From: UMGS902 sp045538895 | Lineage (GTDB): Bacteria; Bacillota; Clostridia; Oscillospirales; CAG-272 | NCBI GenBank assembly: GCA_045538895.1 | Contig: JAZQEH010000021.1 | Span: 1 to 29,213, forward strand | Direction of reading: 5' to 3' | DNA length: 29,213 nucleotides | In this document: one piece after another, positions 6,893-14,473 of the stretch | Layout of the letters: each line of letters opens with the position of its first letter | Position numbering within the stretch: the stretch's first letter is position 1 | The notes under the pieces: generated by a model | What the model saw: only the letters and a program-made list of their open reading frames with translations | Databases searched by the model: none | Told to the model about the DNA's origin: nothing | Made by a program: the position numbers and the translations under genes

Positions 6893-8814
6893 AAGGCGGA
6901 TTCAAAAAATGGTTGTCGGCATTCTTGGAAGGAAGTGCTATAGCCCGCAATCTCTCAAAATTCGCTGATTGGATTTATTCAAAGCTCGGAAGCGGTGTTT
7001 ATAGCTTTATTTTTGGCTCATATGACACAATTTGCGAAACCTTTGATGATAGTGCAATCGGCAGCGAGGGCTTTAAAAAACGCGGCTCGATAAGTACGTT
7101 TATTTCCAAGAATATTGAAAACAGTGTTATAATCAATAAAATCTCGGCACTTCTGTTTTACCTGAGCAGGCTTTCCATGCGGGTTATCGGCGTATTTTTG
7201 ATGTCGTTCGGTCTGTTTACGCTTGCGGCTCAGGCAATGGTTTATCTGATTACCGAGAGTGAAAGTGTATATTTGAGCGGTATTGTTGCACTTGTACTGA
7301 TGCTGATTGGCGGAGTGCTGCTATTGTCGAAGAAAGCCTTCTGCACAGCTGTTTTTGAAAGTAAACTGTTCGGCGGACTTGCAAGAAGCTTTTGCGGATT
7401 TAAAGAGCGTAGCTTTGTACATGAGGGAGCCGCTACGGGCAAAAAGAATTTTGCTTTTATTTTAGGTCTTGTTTTCGGCGTGCTTTCGGCATTTGTAAAC
7501 CCGCTTATAATGCTTGTGATATTTATAGGCTGCATAGCGGCATATATCGTGATAATAAATACCGAATTCGGATATCACCTTATGCTGTTTTTGCTTCCGT
7601 TTTTGGTGCTGTTACCGCATCCCACGATTTTGCTTGCCGGCTTGACAGTTTTTACTTTCTTTAGCTATGCAATCAAACTTGTACGTGGTAAAAAGTATTT
7701 AAAAATCGAACTAATGGACGTACTTGTGGTATGCTTCATGTTCGTTATGTTGCTTGGCGGTATCATTTCTTACGGCGGTTCTCAGTCGATTCAGGCGGCA
7801 GGAATTTATACAACGCTGATACTTGGCTATTTCCTCACCGTCGGACTTGTCAATTCCAAGGAGGCACTCAAGAGAACCGTTGCTATATTGGGAGCTTCTT
7901 TACTTGCAGTTTCGCTTATCGGTCTTTATCAGAACTTTACAGGAAATGCCTCGGCAGAATGGATAGATACCGAAATGTTTGATGCTATTGAGGGACGAGT
8001 AGTTTCTACGTTTGAAAACCCCAATATGCTCGGCGAGTATCTGATTCTGTTATTACCTATACTTGCAGGAGTGTCCTTTGCGGAAAAGCAAACCTATCGC
8101 AAGGGCGGGGCACTTGTATGCTTTGCTGCCGGATGTGTATGTCTTGTATACACTTGGGCACGCGGAGCGTGGCTCGGCTTTTTGCTTGCGGCAGTTTTCT
8201 TTATGCTTATATGGAACAGAAAAGCTATGGCTTTGATAGTTGCGGCGGTTGTAGCATTGCCATTTGCGATTCCTTTTTTACCGGAAAGCATCGTTTCAAG
8301 ATTTGCAAGCATCGGAGATTTGTCGGACACTTCTACAAATTACCGTGTATATATCTGGCGTGGCAGCGTTAATCTTGCCGCCGACTATGCACTTACGGGT
8401 ATCGGAGTCGGGGAAGAAGCGTTTGCTTCAATATATCCGTATTATTCGTTTGCAGGAATCGAAACGGCACCTCATGCACATAACCTGTTTTTACAGTTGT
8501 TTATAGAGGTTGGTATTTTTGGATTTATAGCTTTTATGGCTGTGCTGATTTGTCTGCTTCAAAACGGCTTTTCGCTTGCAAAGTGCGGAGATGATAAAGA
8601 AGTCAGACTTATCGGATGCGGGGCACTTTGCGGAGTTATTGCGGCACTGATGCAGGGTATGACGGATTACATTTGGTACAATTACCGCGTATTCTTCATT
8701 TTCTGGATAGTGATAGGTATTGTTTCTGCTTCACGCAGAATTGATTTTGCTTACAGAAAGAAGAAGACCGCGTATTCAAACGCAAATGACGGTTTTGCCC
8801 AGTTGACTGTATAG
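6889..8814 (+). CDS. O-antigen ligase/Wzy-like polytopic membrane protein
   Basis: The 641-residue protein has a ~100-residue cytosolic N-terminus, then about ten or more hydrophobic segments from residue ~90 onward. A Wzy_C-type region follows, containing RVYIWRGSVNLAADYALTGI and, at H529, the HAHNLFLQLFIEVGIFG motif characteristic of O-antigen ligases and polymerases. These enzymes move or join lipid-linked glycan on the outer membrane face; in a Gram-positive it could polymerise a surface polysaccharide, but the glycan is unknown. The start is TTG at 6889, overlapping the trmD stop, with AAAGGAG seven nt upstream. It forms a tight unit with two small membrane proteins downstream. An unusual passenger in a rimM-trmD operon. 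Confidence 0.85.
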   Translation: MKGGFKKWLSAFLEGSAIARNLSKFADWIYSKLGSGVYSFIFGSYDTICETFDDSAIGSEGFKKRGSISTFISKNIENSVIINKISALLFYLSRLSMRVIGVFLMSFGLFTLAAQAMVYLITESESVYLSGIVALVLMLIGGVLLLSKKAFCTAVFESKLFGGLARSFCGFKERSFVHEGAATGKKNFAFILGLVFGVLSAFVNPLIMLVIFIGCIAAYIVIINTEFGYHLMLFLLPFLVLLPHPTILLAGLTVFTFFSYAIKLVRGKKYLKIELMDVLVVCFMFVMLLGGIISYGGSQSIQAAGIYTTLILGYFLTVGLVNSKEALKRTVAILGASLLAVSLIGLYQNFTGNASAEWIDTEMFDAIEGRVVSTFENPNMLGEYLILLLPILAGVSFAEKQTYRKGGALVCFAAGCVCLVYTWARGAWLGFLLAAVFFMLIWNRKAMALIVAAVVALPFAIPFLPESIVSRFASIGDLSDTSTNYRVYIWRGSVNLAADYALTGIGVGEEAFASIYPYYSFAGIETAPHAHNLFLQLFIEVGIFGFIAFMAVLICLLQNGFSLAKCGDDKEVRLIGCGALCGVIAALMQGMTDYIWYNYRVFFIFWIVIGIVSASRRIDFAYRKKKTAYSNANDGFAQLTV

Positions 8815-8826
8815 GAGGGAAGAAAA

Positions 8827-9327
8827 ATGGCAGAGAAGGAAAAGAAATCTTTTAGATTTAATGCAATAGATGCGTTGATAACTATTGCAATAGCGCTGGT
8901 GCTTTCGCTTTTTGTGATGATAATGGCGAGCTCTTTCGGTGTCAATGCATCGGTTGATAAGGAAAATAAGGATATAGAATATACGTTGCAGTTCAAGGGT
9001 ATCAGAATCGAGTTTGCCGACAACATGAGGGTTGGTGAAACGATAGTTGATGCACAGAAAAGACACAATTTAGGTAAAATTATAAAAATCGGAGATGCTA
9101 TGCCTTATCAGACCGAGGTTTACGATGAAGAATCAAGAACCATGAAGATGGCAACAAATCCCGACTACGTTACGCTTGAGATTGTTGTAAAGGCGGACGG
9201 ATATATTGATGATGAAATGATCTATCTTGCAGAAAGCGACAAGGAAATCGGTGTGGGTACGTTTGTATATATTCACACACCTAATTTCTGCGGTTCGGGT
9301 TATATAAGCGCAATGAATGTAAAATAA
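8827..9327 (+). CDS. Single-pass membrane protein, DUF4330-like (copy 1)
   Basis: This 166-residue protein has a short charged cytosolic tail, FRFNAIDALITI leading into one transmembrane helix (about 17-36), then an extracytoplasmic beta-rich domain of ~125 residues with RVGETIVDAQKRHNLGKIIKIGDA. Architecture and motifs resemble the DUF4330 family, which has no defined function but tends to accompany polysaccharide genes. It is preceded by AGGAGGG and lies 12 bp after the Wzy-like gene. It is paralogous in layout to the next gene. The family assignment is moderate and made from memory of motif style. Confidence 0.7.
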   Translation: MAEKEKKSFRFNAIDALITIAIALVLSLFVMIMASSFGVNASVDKENKDIEYTLQFKGIRIEFADNMRVGETIVDAQKRHNLGKIIKIGDAMPYQTEVYDEESRTMKMATNPDYVTLEIVVKADGYIDDEMIYLAESDKEIGVGTFVYIHTPNFCGSGYISAMNVK

Positions 9328-9338
9328 GGAGAAAGACG

Positions 9339-9848
9339 ATGCAAAATAGAAAATTCAGAATCAATATACTTGATTTTTTAATCATCGCTTTAGTCGTGCT
9401 TTGTATTGTCGGTGTGGTTTTGCGCGTATATACAAAGAGTCAGGAGGATAAGCTTGGCAAGGATGTAGCTACTGTTTCTTTTCTGATACAGGATGTACAG
9501 AATGCATCCAAAGACCTTATTCATGCAGGCGACAGACTTTACAGCGAAGCATATGAGTGCGAATTCGGCAAGGTAGTTGGTAATGTCGTTCATACAAATG
9601 CAGTGTATTATGCTGAGGATGACGGCGAGATTATAAAAGTTGAGTCCGGAATTGATCCTGCAACCGGCGAACCTTACAGAGTGGATTTGTACGGTAAATT
9701 TGAATGTGAGGGAACGTGGACCGATGAAAGCGGCTTCTCTATAGGGGGTACACAGTACATCGCACCTAATATGAGCGTGGCTCTTTCGTTCCCTAATATT
9801 AAGGCAACTGTGCTGATTTTAGACGTTCAGGTTGAAAAAGCAAAATAA
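9339..9848 (+). CDS. Single-pass membrane protein, DUF4330-like (copy 2)
   Basis: The 169 residues mirror the previous protein: FRINILDFLIIALVVLC begins a single N-terminal membrane helix (about 6-28), followed by an exported domain with HAGDRLYSEAYECEFGKVVGNV and a C-terminal strand set ending APNMSVALSFPNIKATVLIL. The FRxNxxD start shared with its neighbour and the same length point to tandem duplication followed by divergence. AAGGAG precedes the ATG, 11 bp after copy 1. It is the last gene before the HPr promoter. The two may form a hetero-oligomer around the Wzy-like protein, which is inference only. Confidence 0.7.
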   Translation: MQNRKFRINILDFLIIALVVLCIVGVVLRVYTKSQEDKLGKDVATVSFLIQDVQNASKDLIHAGDRLYSEAYECEFGKVVGNVVHTNAVYYAEDDGEIIKVESGIDPATGEPYRVDLYGKFECEGTWTDESGFSIGGTQYIAPNMSVALSFPNIKATVLILDVQVEKAK

Positions 9849-9864
9849 AATTATTTCAAAATAC

Positions 9865-9893
9865 TTGCAATTCGCAAGATTATTTGCTATACT
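9865..9893 (+). promoter_or_regulatory. HPr gene promoter
   Basis: TTGCAA (9865-9870), a 17-nt spacer and TATACT (9888-9893) with extended TGC. The same CTTGCAA -35 recurs at the mraZ and ftsZ promoters. Confidence 0.75.
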
Positions 9894-9952
9894 AATTGAT
9901 AAGCAGATATGCAGTATAACTGTATATGAAACAAAGGAGCGTATTTTCTGAT

Positions 9953-10216
9953 ATGATGACTCAAGAAATTACAATTACAAACAACGTTGGTTTGCATGCC
10001 AGACCTGCCACTTTTTTCATTCAGAAAGCAACTTCTTACAAGAGCTCGATTTGGATTGAAAAGGACGATCGCAGTGTTAATGCTAAAAGTCTCCTTGGCG
10101 TTCTTTCCCTCGGCATTGTAAGCGGAATGACCGTTACTTTAGTTGCCGACGGGCCGGATGCTAAAGAAGCTCTTGCCGGACTTAAGGAACTTGTTGAAAA
10201 CGGTTTAAACGAATAA
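9953..10216 (+). CDS. ptsH: Phosphocarrier protein HPr
   Basis: HPr relays phosphate from enzyme I to sugar-specific PTS permeases and, in Firmicutes, is phosphorylated on serine by HPr kinase to act in carbon catabolite control. With the ATG at 9953 the 87-residue product puts the catalytic histidine at H15 (GLHARPATFF) and the regulatory serine at S46 (NAKSLLGVLSLG), exactly the canonical numbering, which decides the start. An in-frame ATG at 9926 would place the Shine-Dalgarno AAAGGAG (9933-9939) inside the gene. The 13-nt gap from that site to the start is rather long. Serine and histidine are both present, so it is HPr and not Crh. No enzyme I gene adjoins. The gene stands alone between its promoter and a terminator. 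Confidence 0.93.
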   Translation: MMTQEITITNNVGLHARPATFFIQKATSYKSSIWIEKDDRSVNAKSLLGVLSLGIVSGMTVTLVADGPDAKEALAGLKELVENGLNE

Positions 10217-10234
10217 GAGGACAGTGATTTGACT

Positions 10235-10273
10235 GGCGAGCATAACGTTTTCGTTGTGGTCGCCTTTCTTATT
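10235..10273 (+). terminator. Terminator or attenuator between HPr and uvrC
   Basis: A stem of 12 pairs with one mismatch (GGCGA...TCGCC at the base, AACG/CGTT at the top) and a TTTT loop spans 10235-10264 and is followed by TTTCTTATT. The interrupted T-tract suggests partial termination. No promoter fits between it and uvrC, whose Shine-Dalgarno starts at 10274, so uvrC probably depends on read-through. Confidence 0.8.
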
Positions 10274-10284
10274 GGAGAAGAAAA

Positions 10285-12159
10285 ATGTCAAAATCAAATA
10301 GCAATAACGAAAGACTTGAGCGATTGCTGGATAAAGCTAACACGCTGCCTTTGCGTCCCGGTGTTTATATAATGAAAAACGCATCGGACGAGGTAATTTA
10401 TGTCGGCAAATCCCGAAAGCTTAAAAACAGGGTATCGCAGTATTTTCAGAACAGTCAAAAAGATTACAAAACAACGAAGATGGTTGCATCGGTAAATGAT
10501 TTTGACTTTTTTCTTTGCGATACCGAGATGGAGGCGTTAACCCTCGAAAATGTTCTTATAAAAGAGCATTATCCGAAATATAATATAAATTTAAAGGATT
10601 CAAAAAGTTATCCTTATATTAAAGTAACTGTTTCCGAAGAATATCCGCGGCTGGTTGTTACAAGAACAAGAGGCTCGGATAAGTCAAGGTATTTTGGACC
10701 GTATTCAGGTACAAGTGTTGCATACAATATTGTAGATACTATTTGCAAAACCCTTGGTCTTCCCTCATGTAAACGTCAATTCCCCCGTGATATAGGCAAA
10801 GAACGCCCGTGTATATATTATCAGATAGGTCAGTGTATGGGCAGTTGTAAAAAGGGCAGCCCTAAAGAAGACTACGATGCTGCCGTTGCAACGGCACTCC
10901 GTGTTCTTGGAGGAGATTTTTCGCTTGCCAAGGAGGAACTCGAAAAACGCATGTACCGTCTTGCGGAGCTTGAAAACTTTGAGGCGGCGGCAAAGTGCCG
11001 TGACAGTATTGCCGCACTTGAAAAGATTTCCGAGAGGCAGAAGGTCGTTTCTTCTCCTAAAGCGGAGCAGGATGTTGTTGCGTTGTACAGCGATGATAAA
11101 TGTAGTGTGATTTCTGTTTTCTACGTTCGTGCAGGTATGCTTGTTGATAAAGATGAATTTGTGTTTTCAGCCGATGAAATTGTCACCGTGGACGAGATTT
11201 CGACATTTTTATGCGGACTTTATCACACAAGGGAATATATACCTAAAGAGATTCTGCTTTATGATGAGGTAGATGCCGAAACCGTAGAGGCATTGTCGGA
11301 GCTTTTGACCGAAAAGGCGGGACACAAGGTAAACGTACATTCCCCCAAACGTGGTGAAATGCGGAAACTTTGTCGCATGGTATATGATAATGCAGCCGAA
11401 AAAGCGGCAAAATTCAAGGAAGCGAGCGAACGTGACAACAAGATGCTTATAAAACTTGCATCGTTGCTTTCACTTGATGAGCCACCTATGCGTATAGAAG
11501 CATATGATATATCCAACCTCGGCAAAGAGCATATAACTGCCGGCATGGTAGTAGCAGAAAACGGCAAACTTAAGAAAAAGGACTACCGCTCGTTTTCGAT
11601 ACGCACCACCGACGGCATTGACGACTATGGAGCCATGCGTGAAGCACTTTCACGCAGACTTGCACATCTTACCGATGAAGACGGAAGCTTTTCGCACCGT
11701 CCCGACCTTATACTTCTTGACGGCGGCGCAGGCCATGTTTCGACGGTGCGTGCATTGCTTAAAGAGCTAAAGCTTGCCATTCCCGTTTACGGTATGGTAA
11801 AGGATGAACACCATAAGACCCGTGCGTTAAGCGACGGCGAAAATGATATAAGTATTGCCCGTGAGCAGAGCGTATTTGTATTTATCTACGGCTTGCAGGA
11901 GGAGGTACACCGTTTTTCTGTCAGTAGAATGGATAGTGCCAAGCGAAAGACATTGAAGCATTCCGTACTTGAAGAGATAAATGGCATAGGTGCTGTAAAA
12001 GCTAAAAAGATACTCAAGGCGGCAGGCAGTCTTTCTGCACTTAAAAATGCGAATGTAAGCGAAATGGTGAAAATGGGCATATCGCAAAAGGATGCAGAGC
12101 TTGTGTTTGAGTATTTTGAATTGAAACGAGGACGAAAGAATGAGAATAATAACGGGTAG
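10285..12159 (+). CDS. uvrC: Excinuclease ABC subunit C
   Basis: UvrC makes both incisions around bulky DNA lesions after loading by UvrA and UvrB. The 624-residue protein has the GIY-YIG nuclease (LPLRPGVYIM...IYVGKS, residues 21-43) and a cysteine cluster (PSCKRQ, RPCIYY, GQCMGSC, about 161-190) typical of the iron-sulfur-binding region. It also has the UVR domain (about 215-250), the RNase-H-like C-terminal nuclease with DISNLGKEH, LLDGGAGHVS and KDEHHKTRAL, and a terminal helix-hairpin-helix pair (about 560-610). Length is usual. GGAG lies seven nt before ATG. It overlaps rsmD by 20 bp, and transcription probably comes through the terminator from the HPr promoter. Confidence 0.97.
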   Translation: MSKSNSNNERLERLLDKANTLPLRPGVYIMKNASDEVIYVGKSRKLKNRVSQYFQNSQKDYKTTKMVASVNDFDFFLCDTEMEALTLENVLIKEHYPKYNINLKDSKSYPYIKVTVSEEYPRLVVTRTRGSDKSRYFGPYSGTSVAYNIVDTICKTLGLPSCKRQFPRDIGKERPCIYYQIGQCMGSCKKGSPKEDYDAAVATALRVLGGDFSLAKEELEKRMYRLAELENFEAAAKCRDSIAALEKISERQKVVSSPKAEQDVVALYSDDKCSVISVFYVRAGMLVDKDEFVFSADEIVTVDEISTFLCGLYHTREYIPKEILLYDEVDAETVEALSELLTEKAGHKVNVHSPKRGEMRKLCRMVYDNAAEKAAKFKEASERDNKMLIKLASLLSLDEPPMRIEAYDISNLGKEHITAGMVVAENGKLKKKDYRSFSIRTTDGIDDYGAMREALSRRLAHLTDEDGSFSHRPDLILLDGGAGHVSTVRALLKELKLAIPVYGMVKDEHHKTRALSDGENDISIAREQSVFVFIYGLQEEVHRFSVSRMDSAKRKTLKHSVLEEINGIGAVKAKKILKAAGSLSALKNANVSEMVKMGISQKDAELVFEYFELKRGRKNENNNG

Positions 12160-12742
12160 TGCAAAGGGAATAAGGCTGATAACGCTTGAGGGAGATAATA
12201 CAAGACCTACCTCCGAGCGTGCCAAAGAAGCTTTGTTTTCGATGATACAGTTTGATATCGAGGGACGCAGAGTTCTCGATTTGTTTGCGGGTTCCGGTCA
12301 GCTTGGACTTGAAGCGATAAGCCGTGGCGCAGAGTTCTGCATGTTTACGGATTCGTCGGCAGATGCCGTGGCTGTGGTACGCAAGAACGTCGAGAAAACT
12401 CGTTTTGGCGACAAAACCAAAACTGCAATAACCGATTATCGCAATTTCTTACGTAAATCTGACGGACGTGAGGGCTTTGATATTATTTTTCTCGATCCTC
12501 CGTATGCCTCGGATGCCCTTACAGATGCTTTACTTCGTTTATACCGAACAAAGCTGATGAGACGTGGATGCCTTTTGGTATGCGAGAGCGAAAGTGAGAA
12601 TGCACGTGTTTTTGAAAAAGAACCGAAGCTTGCAGAGATGTATGAAATCGTGAAGCAGAAGGGATACGGCAGGGCATATATTGAGGTACTCACACCCAAA
12701 GAAGAATACTTTTTGAGCAAAGAGGCTGAAAATGAAGAGTAA
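12140..12742 (+). CDS. rsmD: 16S rRNA (guanine-966-N2)-methyltransferase RsmD
   Basis: RsmD methylates G966 of 16S rRNA in the 30S subunit using S-adenosylmethionine. The 200 residues begin MRIITGSAKGIRL and contain the TRPTSERAKEALFSMI segment (about 23-38), the SAM-binding DLFAGSGQLGLEA motif and the DPPY catalytic motif, all diagnostic. It starts inside the uvrC tail and its own last 11 bp overlap coaD, so the three genes are translationally coupled. The rsmD-coaD pairing is common in Firmicutes. Confidence 0.96.
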   Translation: MRIITGSAKGIRLITLEGDNTRPTSERAKEALFSMIQFDIEGRRVLDLFAGSGQLGLEAISRGAEFCMFTDSSADAVAVVRKNVEKTRFGDKTKTAITDYRNFLRKSDGREGFDIIFLDPPYASDALTDALLRLYRTKLMRRGCLLVCESESENARVFEKEPKLAEMYEIVKQKGYGRAYIEVLTPKEEYFLSKEAENEE

Positions 12743-13217
12743 ACTTGGTCTTGTTACGGGCAGTTTTGACCCCATAACCGTAGGACATCTTGATATAATA
12801 CGCCGTGCGGCAGTAATTTTTGATAAGGTTATTGTGGTTGTAGCAAACAACGAGGAAAAGCAGTATATGTTTACGGCGGCTGAACGTGTAGCTATTGCAA
12901 GGGAAGCGGTAAGAAATATTGAAAATGTCAGCGTTGAACTGTGCAGCGGATATGTTGCAGAGTTTGCGAAAGAGCATAATGCAGATGCATTTGTGCGAGG
13001 AATCCGTGGAGAAGCGGACGTTGCATATGAGCAAAACATGGCGGACATCAACTATGCAAATTCCGGTGTTGATACGGTAATGCTTTTCGCAAAGCCCGAA
13101 TATCACAGTATTAGTTCTACACGTGTGCGTGAGGTACTTAAAGCGGGTGGAACGCTTGACGGTGTTATGGAAAACAGATCTTCTGTTATGGCAATTAACC
13201 TTTTGCGTGAAAAATAA
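12732..13217 (+). CDS. coaD: Phosphopantetheine adenylyltransferase
   Basis: CoaD transfers AMP from ATP to 4'-phosphopantetheine, the penultimate step of coenzyme A synthesis. The 161 residues show the nucleotidyltransferase signature GSFDPITVGHLDII (residues 10-23; T-x-G-H with H18), the FVRGIRGEADVAYEQNMADIN stretch, and ISSTRVRE in place of the usual S-S-S-x-V-R-E. Length is typical of a hexameric PPAT. AGAGG precedes ATG. It is last in the uvrC-rsmD-coaD group; the following gene has its own promoter, and I see no clear terminator in between. Confidence 0.96.
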   Translation: MKSKLGLVTGSFDPITVGHLDIIRRAAVIFDKVIVVVANNEEKQYMFTAAERVAIAREAVRNIENVSVELCSGYVAEFAKEHNADAFVRGIRGEADVAYEQNMADINYANSGVDTVMLFAKPEYHSISSTRVREVLKAGGTLDGVMENRSSVMAINLLREK

Positions 13218-13248
13218 TTCCTAAAATTAAAATAAATTGCAAAATATA

Positions 13249-13277
13249 TTGACTTGATATCGTGAAAATAGTATACT
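13249..13277 (+). promoter_or_regulatory. Promoter of first surface protein
   Basis: TTGACT (13249-13254), a 17-nt spacer and TATACT (13272-13277) form a near-consensus promoter. The ~40-nt leader holds a small GCACA/TGTGC hairpin (13292-13307) just before the GGAGGA Shine-Dalgarno at 13315-13320. Confidence 0.8.
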
Positions 13278-13324
13278 ATTTGTGTAAAAAAGCACAAATT
13301 TATGTGCAAATTTTGGAGGAAAAC

Positions 13325-14341
13325 ATGACTAAAAAGATTTTTGCTATCGCTATGTCCGCATTGCTTTTGTTCTCGACAATGGCATTCGGCGCATTTGCTA
13401 CTGAGGCTGTGGCTGAAACAACCGCTGCAGAAGTAGTTGAGCTTGATGAAGTTCTTGATTATATCACCGCTGAAGAGGCAGATGCTGCTGTTAAGGCTGT
13501 TGAAGATAACATGAACGATTCTGTTGTTTACATAAAGTTCGGTTCAAACAAGGACAATGACGGTCTTACTGCTGAAACTCCCAAGCCTAACCTCGGTGCA
13601 GCAGACGGTACAGGTACTGCGGGTGTGCTTTACACCACTAACGGCGGTACTCTTGTAGCTACCGGTAAGCTTTATGTTGGTGCAACCTATGCATTCCCTG
13701 AATACACCAACACTCTTAAGATCACATCCAACGACGGTACAACTGATTTTAAGAATCCCGAACCTCAGTACAATCCCGAGTGTGCACTTAAGATCAAGCA
13801 GAACTCCACTCTCTCTTTTGTAAGTGACGCAATTATTGATGATATCATTCTCTTCAATGAGTTTGACGGTTCTTCCACTACTATCGCTGTTACCAACAAC
13901 TCTACTCTTGTTATCGGCGAGAACGTAGTTTCGCAGGCAGCGGAGACCGACAAGAACGGTGTTCCTTATCTTCTCCCTTGTCACATTTCTCTTTACGTAG
14001 AGGATGGCTCCACCCTTATCGTTAAGGGCGGTACTTTTGAAAAGATCAGCGGCGGCGGAAACGTTTATGTTGCTGATAACGTAACCGTTGAAGAAAAGAT
14101 TGTTCCTATTGAACTTGACGAAAACGGTATGATCAAGCCCTCTGTTGAAATTACTCTTCCTATCGGTATCGTTGACAACGAGCCCGAAGAAACCACTACA
14201 GAGGCTGTAGCAACCACTCCTGCTGTTGTTGATGAAACTCCTGCTGAAGGCGGTGCTCCCGTGGCTCTTATCATCGGCATCGTAGCTGCAGTAGTTGTTG
14301 TTGCTGTTGTAGTAGTTATCGTTGCTAAAAAGAAGAAATAA
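13325..14341 (+). CDS. Secreted membrane-anchored protein, beta-helix-like
   Basis: The 338-residue product has a clear signal peptide (MTKKIFAIAM..., cleavage after A25 in AFA-TEA) and an acidic spacer. An exported domain then opens VVYIKFGSNKDNDGLTAETP (67-86), the kind of start seen in right-handed beta-helix (pectin-lyase-like) surface proteins, with repeated strand-turn units rich in Asn, Thr and Gly such as NNSTLVIGENV and DGSTLIVKGGTF. After a Thr/Glu-rich stalk the last ~28 residues form a Val-rich membrane helix with a KKKK stop-transfer tail; no LPXTG sorting motif is present. The ATG at 13325 has GGAGGA four nt upstream and starts the signal peptide, so an upstream in-frame start is rejected. 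Frequent C-ending codons suggest high expression. Ligand unknown. Confidence 0.85.
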   Translation: MTKKIFAIAMSALLLFSTMAFGAFATEAVAETTAAEVVELDEVLDYITAEEADAAVKAVEDNMNDSVVYIKFGSNKDNDGLTAETPKPNLGAADGTGTAGVLYTTNGGTLVATGKLYVGATYAFPEYTNTLKITSNDGTTDFKNPEPQYNPECALKIKQNSTLSFVSDAIIDDIILFNEFDGSSTTIAVTNNSTLVIGENVVSQAAETDKNGVPYLLPCHISLYVEDGSTLIVKGGTFEKISGGGNVYVADNVTVEEKIVPIELDENGMIKPSVEITLPIGIVDNEPEETTTEAVATTPAVVDETPAEGGAPVALIIGIVAAVVVVAVVVVIVAKKKK

Positions 14342-14351
14342 TCAGTATACT

Positions 14352-14387
14352 AAAAGCGGCCTTTAAGGTCGCTTTTGTATTTTTTGA
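14352..14387 (+). terminator. Terminator of first surface protein gene
   Basis: AAAAGCGGCC (14352-14361) pairs with GGTCGCTTTT (14367-14376), including one G-T pair, around a TTTAA loop. GTATTTTTTG follows. Confidence 0.85.
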
Positions 14388-14421
14388 ACAAAAAAGTTTA
14401 CATTGTGTATTTACTTTCTCG

Positions 14422-14451
14422 TTGAAATGAAGTACATTAAATATGTATAAA
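14422..14451 (+). promoter_or_regulatory. Promoter of second surface protein
   Basis: TTGAAA (14422-14427), 18 nt, then TATAAA (14446-14451). It follows the terminator of the previous gene, so the second surface gene is an independent unit. Less certain than the other promoters because TTTACT/TACATT slightly upstream is an alternative pair. Confidence 0.6.
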
Positions 14452-14473
14452 TGTTTTTTACGGAGGAATTAAC

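Noticed and set aside
13255..13310. Riboswitch in the leader of the first surface protein
   Set aside because: The leader is only ~40 nt with one 5-bp hairpin, far too small for a known riboswitch class.
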